Shown piece after piece: positions 1 through 6,455 of a DNA stretch of 12,997 nucleotides; the first letter of the stretch is position 1; each line of letters starts with the position of its first letter. The notes beneath the pieces were generated by a model, which saw nothing but the letters and a program-made list of their open reading frames with translations, ran no database searches and was not told the DNA's origin. Both the position numbers and the translations under genes were made by a program. Source of the stretch: Victivallales bacterium (GTDB lineage Bacteria > Verrucomicrobiota > Lentisphaeria > Victivallales > Victivallaceae); the NCBI GenBank assembly GCA_019038735.1, contig JAHOYW010000247.1, forward strand, positions 1 through 12,997, given 5' to 3'.

Positions 1-730
1 CTTTATCAGTATAAATAGATGCGTGGATATGCACCATTTTTACTTGACCGCTGTCTAAGAATTTAATTGTTTCCTCGTGAAAATCCCGATCATAGATATA
101 GGCTGTTGCCCACAAATGACTAGTGTCAAGGCAAATAGGATTTTCCAGAAAAATAGAGTTTTCAGAGAAAATATTTGCCGAACCGTAGGCAGGAAAATCA
201 TTTTCAATACACCATAGAATATCCGGGTAAGTCTCGCGGATATATGCCAGACGCTCTTTTACGCGTAACTGACGTTCTTTGAATTCTTCACTATGGGTAA
301 AATCACAACACATCCGGCTTTTGCCGTCAAGTGACAGTTCAGGACGAAAAATCTGTTGCATACATTCATCATACGAACATCCGCCGCCGAACATCGGGAC
401 TGGCTCATCGGTCATGGCAAAGCCGTGAAAAACTGTTTGGCTAATACCTAGTTTTCGGAACATTTTACAGTTTTTATCAATAAGCCCTTTTGCCATATCA
501 AAGGATTTTGCCGCGAGATTAATAGCATATTTCGCAACTAATGGAGCGTGGGCACTAAGCTTTATACCTGCGGCAGTCAAGTTTTTTATCTCATCAAGAC
601 CAGCGGTATTATGTAGCTGGACACCAAAGTCAAAACCGTATTCTTCGGCACTTTTCCGGCATTCAGCCAAATTTGCCATGCCATCGTCTTTTTTAAAAGG
701 TGAAGACGTGAAATCTACTCGTATTGACAT
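1..730 (-). CDS. Sugar phosphate isomerase/epimerase-like TIM-barrel protein (AP endonuclease 2 superfamily), 3' end beyond window
   Basis: I translated 243 residues from the ATG at 728-730; the C-terminus lies off the left edge. The fold is read from metal-ligand motifs in the order used by endonuclease IV and xylose isomerase-like barrels: SAHAP (His61), VFHGF (His102), CIENDFP (Glu176), LDTSHLW (Asp202, His205) and VHIHAS (His234/His236). All expected ligands are present, so a divalent-metal enzyme is likely. The substrate is unknown. A sugar isomerase or epimerase is the usual annotation for this superfamily, and a true AP endonuclease is less likely because typical endonuclease IV signatures are not obvious. 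An AAGGGA ribosome binding site (738-743) lies inside the last codons of the upstream gene, with a gap of only 4 nt between them, so the two are probably cotranscribed and translationally coupled. Cysteines are frequent (CSYDEC, MCCD). The superfamily is fairly sure; the function is not. Confidence 0.8.
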   Translation of the reverse strand, partial: MSIRVDFTSSPFKKDDGMANLAECRKSAEEYGFDFGVQLHNTAGLDEIKNLTAAGIKLSAHAPLVAKYAINLAAKSFDMAKGLIDKNCKMFRKLGISQTVFHGFAMTDEPVPMFGGGCSYDECMQQIFRPELSLDGKSRMCCDFTHSEEFKERQLRVKERLAYIRETYPDILWCIENDFPAYGSANIFSENSIFLENPICLDTSHLWATAYIYDRDFHEETIKFLDSGQVKMVHIHASIYTDK

Positions 731-734
731 AAAA

Positions 735-2567
735 TTATCCCTTATAGCCTTCCAGTACCGCTAGGGCACTATCTATATTTCCGAATGGCGCGCTAACTTG
801 AATGCCTTGAACATGCTCATGCAATTCCTCGACGGCTTCACGGGCGATTGCTATTCCGACCGCAGCTTGTTCTTCGCGGCTTTCAACAGCAGCCATGCGT
901 TCCATTATTTCGTCAGGAACGCTTACTCCGGGTACTTCATTTTTCATAAATTGCGCATTTCGATAACTTGCTAAAGGCCATATTCCAGCGATGATCGGAA
1001 TCTTTAAGTCTGCGATTTTCTCCATGAATTCAAACAATGCATTGCTATCAAAAACAGGTTGAGTTATAATGTATTCAGCTCCCGCGGCGACTTTCTCGCG
1101 CAGACGTTTAAGTTCACGCTCCATATCTATAGCGTTAGGGTCGGCTCCGGCACCGGGACAAATCGGGGTAGGGGCACCGATAGTTTTCCCGCCAATATCC
1201 ACGCCATGATTGAGTTTGTCGCAAACTTGCAGGATACCGATAGCGTCAACGTCAAAAACCGCTGAAGCGAAAGGATAATCGCCAAGTTTTGGCGGATCTC
1301 CGGTGATGAATAAAATATTATTAACGTTTTTACTGGCGCAACCGAGTAGGTCAGCCTGCATACCAATCAAATTCTTATCGCGGCAGCAACAATGCAATAC
1401 CGCTTCAATCCCGGCTTTCTCCTGAATTTCAATAGCGGTGATAATCGGTGAAATCCTAGAACTGGCACGCGGTCCGTCGGGAATATTTATCGCGTCGATT
1501 CCGGCTTCTCTGCATTTTATGGATTTTTCAATAGTAGTTGTCAGCTCAAAGCCGCGCGGCGGAGTGATTTCGATGGAAGTAATAAATTCTCCACGAAAAA
1601 GTTTAGTCGCGAATTTTGAACGTTTTTCCATCGGAACAGCTTGCTGTAGCGGAACTTCATCATCAATAATACTATGGTCAATATGAGTTTTATTGAGTGG
1701 CTTGATGCTCCGCGCGATGTCGGTGATATGTTCAGGACCAGTACCGCAGCAGCCACCGACTCCGCTGGCTCCGATATTAATATAGCGTACAGCGTAGGTG
1801 GTTAAATATTCAGGACTGCACATGTAAATCATGCGGTTGTCAACTTGTTTGGGCATTCCGGCGTTCGGTTGGACTATGACTGGCAGTTTCGTCAGTTTTA
1901 AAACTTTTTCAAGTGCTTCAAGCATTCCGTTTGCGCCGATATTGCAGTTCAAACCTATAGCACTAGGTTTTTTAGTAGATGTATCAAATATTTTGAGTAG
2001 TTCCGTCATTGATTCTCCCTTAGGAGTTTCGAGTTCTGAATCTACCGCGAAACTGAACATAAATGGAATATCCGCATATTTATCAATCGCCGCGATAGTG
2101 ATTTTTGCGTCTTTCAAAGAATGAATTGTTTCGCATAAAATAAAATCGGCTCCGGCATCCTGCAGAGTTGTGATTTGTTCGCCGATAATTTTCACAGCCT
2201 CATCGAAAGTGAGTTTATGAAGATTTGTGCTTTTGCCGACTGGTCCGATTGAAGCGGCAACGAGAGTATTTTCTTCGCATGCGGCTTTAGCCAGTTTAAT
2301 TGCGGCGCGGTTTATTTCGATAGTCTTGTCAGCTAGTCCAAACTGTTTCAGTTTATGGCGGTTCGCGCTGTATGTGTTGGCGGTAATAATTTCCGCGCCG
2401 GCTTTCACGTATGAGCGATGAATATCTGTAACCACATCCGGAGCGGTCAAACAAAGGTTTTCGTATGAGGTATTAATAAAGAAGTCGCGTTTATAGAATT
2501 CCGTTCCAATTGCGCCGTCAAATATTACGACATGATCATCAAGTTTTTCTTTAAGTAAGTTTTTCAT
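735..2567 (-). CDS. yitJ: Bifunctional homocysteine S-methyltransferase / 5,10-methylenetetrahydrofolate reductase
   Basis: This 610-residue protein is a two-domain fusion. Residues 1-300 are a homocysteine methyltransferase barrel with the three zinc-binding cysteines in place: Cys208 in GLNCN and Cys273/Cys274 in GGCCGTGPEH. Residues 320-610 are the FAD-dependent MetF-type reductase, with EITPPRG (Glu334, at the position of the catalytic Glu of MetF), HCCCRDKN (392-399), FITGDPP (420-426, with the FAD-contacting Asp424) and TQPVFD (502-507). The reductase makes 5-methyl-THF, and the other domain should methylate homocysteine to methionine in the cytosol. Length and order match the Bacillus YitJ type. 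No cobalamin-binding or reactivation domain is present, so the methyl donor and any B12 partner cannot be deduced. The start is the ATG at 2565-2567, with only a weak GGAT upstream. A poor promoter candidate lies at 2606-2633 (TTTAAA, 16 nt, TATATT). No SAM riboswitch was recognised in the short leader. Confidence 0.93.
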   Translation of the reverse strand: MKNLLKEKLDDHVVIFDGAIGTEFYKRDFFINTSYENLCLTAPDVVTDIHRSYVKAGAEIITANTYSANRHKLKQFGLADKTIEINRAAIKLAKAACEENTLVAASIGPVGKSTNLHKLTFDEAVKIIGEQITTLQDAGADFILCETIHSLKDAKITIAAIDKYADIPFMFSFAVDSELETPKGESMTELLKIFDTSTKKPSAIGLNCNIGANGMLEALEKVLKLTKLPVIVQPNAGMPKQVDNRMIYMCSPEYLTTYAVRYINIGASGVGGCCGTGPEHITDIARSIKPLNKTHIDHSIIDDEVPLQQAVPMEKRSKFATKLFRGEFITSIEITPPRGFELTTTIEKSIKCREAGIDAINIPDGPRASSRISPIITAIEIQEKAGIEAVLHCCCRDKNLIGMQADLLGCASKNVNNILFITGDPPKLGDYPFASAVFDVDAIGILQVCDKLNHGVDIGGKTIGAPTPICPGAGADPNAIDMERELKRLREKVAAGAEYIITQPVFDSNALFEFMEKIADLKIPIIAGIWPLASYRNAQFMKNEVPGVSVPDEIMERMAAVESREEQAAVGIAIAREAVEELHEHVQGIQVSAPFGNIDSALAVLEGYKG

Positions 2568-2653
2568 AAATCCATATTTTTACAGGTTAAAATCCATACC
2601 CCTTAAATATACTCGCAAAAAACAGCTTTTAAAGCAGGTTTTGTAAAAAATAA

Positions 2654-2884
2654 AAAATCGGCGGATGCAACGGCTTCGTGGTCAAGCGGCGGAAAACGCT
2701 TGTCGTCAATCTCCAATTGGCGAAATTTAAGCCTACCGTAGCTTCAGCGAAGGAGGGCGCGTTAGACCAATGCCTCACTCGACAAGCGAGGCTTTTTAGA
2801 AAATAGCGAAGCAAAGTTTTCTAAAAAGGTGCGAGCGGTCGAGCCACTATAAGTGAAATCTTTCCCGCGTGAGCGTTCAATTCT
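2654..2884 (+). repeat. Left arm of a long imperfect inverted repeat with modular hairpins
   Basis: This non-coding stretch matches the reverse complement of 3501-3751. The best blocks are 2823-2844 against 3541-3562 (22 of 22 identical), 2864-2877 against 3508-3521 (14 of 14), 2788-2814 against about 3568-3593 (few differences), and 2720-2731 against 3643-3654 (12 of 12). It contains nested hairpins: CAAGCG/CGCTTG at 2683-2702, CAAT/ATTG at 2707-2719, GCCTC/GAGGC at 2772-2792 followed by five T, and a perfect 12-bp stem at 2792-2803/2817-2828. The outermost 30 bases are only weakly matched, so the outer edge is approximate. Short open frames across it look like chance. I do not recognise a named repeat family. 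Confidence 0.8.
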
Positions 2885-2904
2885 AGGAACACGGACGAAC
2901 ACCA

Positions 2905-2983
2905 GCGGCTCGACGGAGTCTCGCCCTCCAGTTAAAACTCCGATGCGACGATTTTATTGGAGGGCGAAAGTCTCTTGAGCCGC
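2905..2983 (+). repeat. Interrupted palindrome (26-bp arms, 27-nt loop) upstream of the small membrane-protein gene
   Basis: Arms 2905-2930 and 2958-2983 are inverted copies. GCGGCTC pairs with GAGCCGC at the base, TCGCCCTCCA pairs with TGGAGGGCGA near the loop, and a 9-nt middle section pairs poorly. It sits inside the two larger repeat arms but is unrelated to them in sequence. A TTG-initiated reading frame begins in its right arm. That part of the frame is repeat DNA and probably not translated. Its role is unknown; it could be an intergenic repeat unit, a structured leader, or a terminator for transcription arriving from the left. Confidence 0.7.
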
Positions 2984-3018
2984 ATACGGGGAACATTGAC
3001 GATCCGATATTTTTTTAC

Positions 3019-3046
3019 TTGTTTCTTGGGCTGGAACAGATATAGT
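3019..3046 (+). promoter_or_regulatory. Candidate sigma-70 promoter for the small membrane-protein gene
   Basis: TTGTTT (3019-3024) and TATAGT (3041-3046) are separated by 16 nt. Transcription would then start near 3053, within a few bases of the ATG at 3056, giving an almost leaderless mRNA. This would fit the lack of a Shine-Dalgarno sequence before that ATG. A TTGACG at 2996-3001 could be another -35 box, but no good -10 box lies at the right distance from it. Confidence 0.35.
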
Positions 3047-3055
3047 ATTTATAGC

Positions 3056-3502
3056 ATGAAAAATAAAAAGAGCAAAAACACAAACAAGTCAAAAAGAGAA
3101 AATGGAGAAACAATAAATGACGAAAATGAAAAAAATATTGTGTTGAGTATTACTCTCATCATAGGAATAATGTTAGGCGGAGCCGGGGTATCTTATTTTT
3201 TACTTGATATATATAGCCATTCTCTAATCATAGAAAATAAGATTAATAGAAGACATAATATTATAAGCCCTTATGTAATATTAACGCATTTGCATAAAAA
3301 TGATACAAGAGCAGTTATTGAAATGCAGGAGAATGAACTTGATTCAGGATTATTTATTTTTGCTTCTGAGAAAAAACAAGACTGGACTGACGATAATCGT
3401 CTTATGTTGAAAAAAATACGTGCGTATCGTACTAAATATCCTCGAAAAAGCAAAATTCCTGAATTTGACAAAGCAATAAATGACTTGTTGTTTTCAAAGT
3501 AG
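3056..3502 (+). CDS. Small single-pass membrane protein of unknown function (cargo of the inverted-repeat island)
   Basis: Starting at ATG 3056 this gives 148 residues. The frame stays open back to a TTG at 2957, but the extra 33 codons lie partly in the 2905-2983 palindrome and are low-complexity, so I prefer the ATG. Residues 1-26 are very polar (Lys, Asn, Glu). Residues 28-52 form one hydrophobic segment (VLSITLIIGIMLGG and onward), and the rest is a charged, probably helical domain with IRAYRTKYP and a Lys-rich stretch before DKAINDLLFSK. A positively charged N-terminus ahead of one helix suggests an inner-membrane anchor; which side the C-terminal domain faces is unclear. The sequence pattern (threonine-rich turn, then an acidic 'ELDSGLF' helix, then 'YRTKYP') resembles short orphan proteins seen scattered in many bacteria, but I cannot name a family. 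It is AT-rich, on the strand opposite to its neighbours, and enclosed by repeat arms, which suggests later arrival. Its stop codon overlaps the right arm. Confidence 0.72.
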   Translation: MKNKKSKNTNKSKRENGETINDENEKNIVLSITLIIGIMLGGAGVSYFLLDIYSHSLIIENKINRRHNIISPYVILTHLHKNDTRAVIEMQENELDSGLFIFASEKKQDWTDDNRLMLKKIRAYRTKYPRKSKIPEFDKAINDLLFSK

Positions 3503-3751
3503 AATGAAACGCTCACGCGGGGAAGATGTAGTTGTGAGGTGCTCGACCGCTCGCACCTTTTTAAAAATTGCTCCGCTATTTTCAAAAAGCCTCACTGTTC
3601 GAGTATGGATTTGGTCTATTTGCGCTCCAAGCAAGCTTGGAACTTAAATTTCGCTCGTTTAGACGAGCGACAAACAGTTTCGCCTGTTTGATCGGCGACC
3701 GGAGGTCACAGCATTAGCTGAGCCTGTGAGCGGAGCGAAAGGCAATCCGGT
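3501..3751 (-). repeat. Right arm of the long imperfect inverted repeat
   Basis: This is the inverted, diverged partner of 2654-2884. Hairpins visible here are a 12-bp stem with one mismatch at 3557-3568/3578-3589, TCCAAG/CTTGGA at 3626-3641, CGCTCGT/ACGAGCG at 3652-3669 and CAAACAG/CTGTTTG at 3671-3690. The last two correspond by position to different stems in the left arm, with related loops. The arm is longer than the left one because it carries an extra hairpin at its outer end (3698-3751). The repeat fills the whole space between the small plus-strand gene and the convergent srkA. Confidence 0.8.
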
Positions 3752-3757
3752 TTTTTT
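3698..3757 (+). terminator. Terminator-like hairpin with T tract downstream of the small membrane-protein gene
   Basis: ACCGGA (3698-3703) pairs with TCCGGT (3746-3751). An inner stem CACAG/CTGTG (about 3707-3726) branches inside, and seven T residues run through 3757. The loop region is long, so this is not a textbook terminator. It does sit between two convergent genes, where a stop for plus-strand transcription is expected. Confidence 0.45.
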
Positions 3758-3769
3758 ATTTAAAAGATT

Positions 3770-4735
3770 TTATTTTTTAATTAACTCTAACTGGTGTTTC
3801 AGGTCTGCTATTTCTCTTCTCCAAAATACGTCGCTTCCCCAGTCTGGAAAATTGTGTTGGAATTTGTAATCGTTCATTTGGGTACTGCACCAGCTTAAGA
3901 AGTAGATTATTCGCATAGCGCGTAAGGGCTCGATTAAGCGGATGGTTTCAAATTCAAAATCCCGTAATTGTGTGTAGCCGTCAAGAATTAAGTCAAGTTC
4001 TCTACGTGATTCGTGGATGTGTTCCGGCAGCAATAACCATAAGTCCTGAATCGGCGGACCTTCCATCATGTCGTCAAAGTCGATTATCATTAAGCCTTCA
4101 TCTGGACGCTCAAGGATATTTGCCCGGTGCAGATCGGCATGAATACGGATGTATTCGATGTCCTCAAATAGTGGATCGATTATTTCCAGTATCTCAGAGA
4201 CTACGCCCTCGAATTCATCATGGAACATAGGGGTGATATGATTGCCGTCTAATAAATAACGCATTTGATTTGTGGTGGTGGAACGAGGGTCGAGCAAGGT
4301 TCGTTCAGGAGCCTCGGCACGCGAACCGGCTAGATGTATTCTCGCTATAAGCATGCCGATACGCCGCCAGGCGTCATCGTCGTTTATTTCAACTTCACGC
4401 CCGAAACGTTTGGGGAATACTGTAAATATAATGCCATCATCGCTTTTAGCTAAAGTTTTTCCATTAGGCAGGATTAGTGGAGAGATGACTGGAATATCAT
4501 CAGCGGCACAATCAGCGACAAAACGGTGTTCTGCTTCAATAGCATCAAGCGTCCAGCGTCCGGGGCGATAAAACTTGGCAATAACACGTTGTTTATCAGC
4601 GGTTTCGAATTCGTAAACACGATTAATATAACTCGGTAGAGGTGCCGCCAGTCCAAGCATCGGGCAGCCTAAAGCGCGTTCGACAGCATCAATCATTATA
4701 TCAGGTGTTAGATTATCAAAGTTTTTGGCAGTCAT
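3770..4735 (-). CDS. srkA: SrkA/RdoA (YihE)-type stress-response Ser/Thr protein kinase
   Basis: The 321-residue length fits the family (E. coli SrkA is slightly longer). It has the aminoglycoside-phosphotransferase-like kinase fold: VIAKFYRPGRW (51-61, with ATP-contacting Lys54), the catalytic loop HADLHRANIL (199-208, Asp201 and Asn206), and the metal-binding IIDFDDM (217-223, Asp219). The family signature GPPIQDLWLLL (226-236) and IEPLRAMRIIYFLSW (268-282) closely follow E. coli SrkA. SrkA phosphorylates proteins on Ser/Thr and protects cells under envelope and oxidative stress by opposing MazEF-dependent death. Here neither mazEF nor dsbA, its E. coli neighbour, is present, so that role is transferred knowledge only. 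The start is the ATG at 4733-4735, which has no clear Shine-Dalgarno sequence. The 94-nt gap upstream contains an inverted repeat. Confidence 0.9.
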   Translation of the reverse strand: MTAKNFDNLTPDIMIDAVERALGCPMLGLAAPLPSYINRVYEFETADKQRVIAKFYRPGRWTLDAIEAEHRFVADCAADDIPVISPLILPNGKTLAKSDDGIIFTVFPKRFGREVEINDDDAWRRIGMLIARIHLAGSRAEAPERTLLDPRSTTTNQMRYLLDGNHITPMFHDEFEGVVSEILEIIDPLFEDIEYIRIHADLHRANILERPDEGLMIIDFDDMMEGPPIQDLWLLLPEHIHESRRELDLILDGYTQLRDFEFETIRLIEPLRAMRIIYFLSWCSTQMNDYKFQHNFPDWGSDVFWRREIADLKHQLELIKK

Positions 4736-4751
4736 AAAAATTCAGGTTATT

Positions 4752-4812
4752 TAGGCTGTAGGCTCTAAGCTTTGTTTATATATTTTTCAACAGTCTAATA
4801 GTCTACAGCCTA
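4752..4812. repeat. Perfect 10-bp inverted repeat between srkA and the secreted-protein gene
   Basis: TAGGCTGTAG (4752-4761) is matched by CTACAGCCTA (4803-4812) around a 41-nt AT-rich centre, with weaker pairing continuing inward. No T tract follows it on the minus strand, so it is a doubtful terminator. It could equally be an operator flanking a promoter for srkA or a piece of a dispersed repeat. Confidence 0.5.
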
Positions 4813-4829
4813 TCTGTCTGCTTTATTAT

Positions 4830-5612
4830 TTAGTATCTTTTCCACCAGTTTTTGCCGACTTTGTGACTTACACTTTCGTGCCAGTCTTTTTGAGTTATTA
4901 TTTTATTTTTGCCCCATATTTCAAGGTGGTATGCGATGATTCTCTGATTTTTGATTCCTTTCATTGGGATAATAACAGGTTTGTAGCCGCTTGCTGAAGA
5001 TAATTTGCTTATGTTACCAAAGTTGGTTCTTCCTCCAGGATAAATACGTGGTCGGTCCATGGATGTTATTGCTTCGATAATTTTTGCTTCATCGTAGGTG
5101 TTTGATTTTACTTTTGCTTCGTCAGGATAATAATAGGTATAAACCGGGCGTTGTCCATAGCTTTTCGAGCGGGTAGTCATGACAAAAAGATAAAAATACG
5201 GCATTCTGATAACTTTAGATTGACCTTTTTTTTGTTTTTTATTTACCGCAAATGAAATCTCGAAATTTGAGACGCTTTTGGTTTTATTCTTTTTCTTTTT
5301 AATTTTTGTGTATGTATATCCGGTCTTCGGTATCTTAATGTCTCTTATTGAAACAATATAGTCGCAAGTATTATCGGCAAAACTTCCTGTAGAAATATTG
5401 GTATCATAGTATCCAATAAGATAACTCAGAGGGATTGTTCGTACTCCTTTTCCATGTTTTATGGTGACGGTTTTTTTTGCGATAGAGACGATTTTTACTT
5501 TTGCCAGAGTATGTTGTTCGCCTTTCTTGGATGTTTTGTAGATAATTGTTCCGGCATTGAGAACAATCATATTTAAAGCAAACAGGCTTGTCAAAAATAG
5601 TCTTAATTTCAT
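4830..5612 (-). CDS. Secreted lysine-rich protein of unknown function
   Basis: The 260 residues begin with a Sec signal peptide: Lys2 and Arg4, a hydrophobic core at about 5-18, and a likely cleavage after Ala20 (LNA|GT). The mature N-terminus (about 21-70) alternates short beta-like segments and ends RTIPLSYLIGYYD, which could be a small beta-barrel domain. A basic linker (KIKKKKNK, 103-110) follows. The remainder is rich in Tyr, Lys and Trp and ends in NWWKRY. I see no catalytic motif, lipobox or membrane helix beyond the signal, so export to the periplasm or outside is the only supported inference. The start is well supported by AAGGAG at 5619-5624, six bases before the ATG. The 84-nt gap upstream contains possible -10 boxes such as TAATAT, so it may have its own promoter. 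I do not recognise the family. Confidence 0.8.
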   Translation of the reverse strand: MKLRLFLTSLFALNMIVLNAGTIIYKTSKKGEQHTLAKVKIVSIAKKTVTIKHGKGVRTIPLSYLIGYYDTNISTGSFADNTCDYIVSIRDIKIPKTGYTYTKIKKKKNKTKSVSNFEISFAVNKKQKKGQSKVIRMPYFYLFVMTTRSKSYGQRPVYTYYYPDEAKVKSNTYDEAKIIEAITSMDRPRIYPGGRTNFGNISKLSSASGYKPVIIPMKGIKNQRIIAYHLEIWGKNKIITQKDWHESVSHKVGKNWWKRY

Positions 5613-5696
5613 TTTGAACTCCTTCTTTTATTTATCATAATTTATAATAATATTACACCAAATATAGTAAATTACGAATTTTTTAAAACTTAACCC

Positions 5697-6449
5697 TTAA
5701 AACTGTGCAACTATCAATATTGCTCTAGATGTTTCTGGACTATATTTATCGAATTTCAGGTTGCCGTAGATTTTTGATATTTTAAAGTCAGCTTTCATTA
5801 ACGCGGATTCTATTTCCAGATGAGTATAAGGATATAGTTTGGTGCTGAGTATTTTATGTTCTGGTATTTTTTTATCCCAGTTAATTTCAAGGAGATTAAA
5901 ATTAACATAAGGAGGTTCAAAATCATTAAAACGAATAAACTCATGATTTTCACTGCGGCTAATACCGATTATACGTTCCTTTTTGGCTAATATTCTATCA
6001 TAATTTAAAAGATTAAGAACTAGATGACCGCCCGGATTCAATAATTGTCTGCATGCAGACAGCATTGAAGACAAGTCTTCTTCGCTCAATAAATGCGGTA
6101 AAGTATTTCCCATGCACATTATCAGGTCAAATTTTTGGTCAATATCAGACTGCATTTCAGTCATGCCGGAATTAACAAAATCAATATTAAGTCCGAAAGC
6201 AATGCTGTTTTTTTTCGCCACGTCAAGCATCGAGCCGGATAAATCCATTCCCGTAGCTTTAACGCCGCTTTGTGCTAGAGCGATAGTATAGCTGCCAGTG
6301 CCACAGCCAATATCCAAAGCTTTTTCGAAGTTTAATTGTTTTTTTAATTCAGTAACCACAGCCTCCGCTGACGCTAAGTCTTTTTCAAAATCAAACATTT
6401 CGTCATAGTTGCCCGAAATATCATTATAAAAAGCAGATGTGTTATTCAT
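5697..6449 (-). CDS. Class I SAM-dependent methyltransferase
   Basis: From ATG 6449 this gives 250 residues. The open frame reaches back to 6518, but that would overlap the end of dus, while ATG 6449 has a good ribosome binding site (AAGGAT, 6456-6461, six bases away) and starts at the conserved part (AFYNDISGNYD). The Rossmann-like fold is clear: motif I ALDIGCGTGSY (44-54), the acidic end of strand 2 in TGMDLSGSML (66-75, Asp69), a strand-4 motif FDLIMCMGNTLPHLL (107-121), and LLNPGGHLVLN (136-146). The C-terminal half (SRSENHEFIRFNDF, TKLYPYTH) resembles the small-molecule methyltransferase group rather than RNA or DNA methylases, but the substrate is not identifiable. It follows dus by 20 nt and is probably cotranscribed with purL, the sigma factor and dus. 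Confidence 0.85.
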   Translation of the reverse strand: MNNTSAFYNDISGNYDEMFDFEKDLASAEAVVTELKKQLNFEKALDIGCGTGSYTIALAQSGVKATGMDLSGSMLDVAKKNSIAFGLNIDFVNSGMTEMQSDIDQKFDLIMCMGNTLPHLLSEEDLSSMLSACRQLLNPGGHLVLNLLNYDRILAKKERIIGISRSENHEFIRFNDFEPPYVNFNLLEINWDKKIPEHKILSTKLYPYTHLEIESALMKADFKISKIYGNLKFDKYSPETSRAILIVAQF

Positions 6450-6455
6450 GTAATT

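Noticed and set aside
2568..2653. SAM riboswitch (S-box) in front of the methionine gene
   Set aside because: The leader is short before the repeat begins, and no S-box core helices or terminator could be drawn.
2759..2767. GTTAGAC resembling the core of an integron attC site
   Set aside because: The partner core (RYYYAAC) is not found at the right distance, the inverted arm lacks the motif, and no integrase is nearby.
2629..2814. 61-codon minus-strand open frame in the left repeat arm
   Set aside because: It lies entirely in hairpin-rich repeat DNA, has no ribosome binding site and reads as low-quality protein. The other arm does not keep the frame.
2957..3055. TTG-started 33-codon N-terminal extension of the small membrane protein
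   Set aside because: It begins inside a palindrome and crosses the likely promoter, and the ATG at 3056 gives a sensible membrane-protein start.
3271..3585. 104-codon minus-strand open frame opposite the small membrane-protein gene
   Set aside because: It is antisense to a better frame, has no ribosome binding site and runs into the repeat arm.
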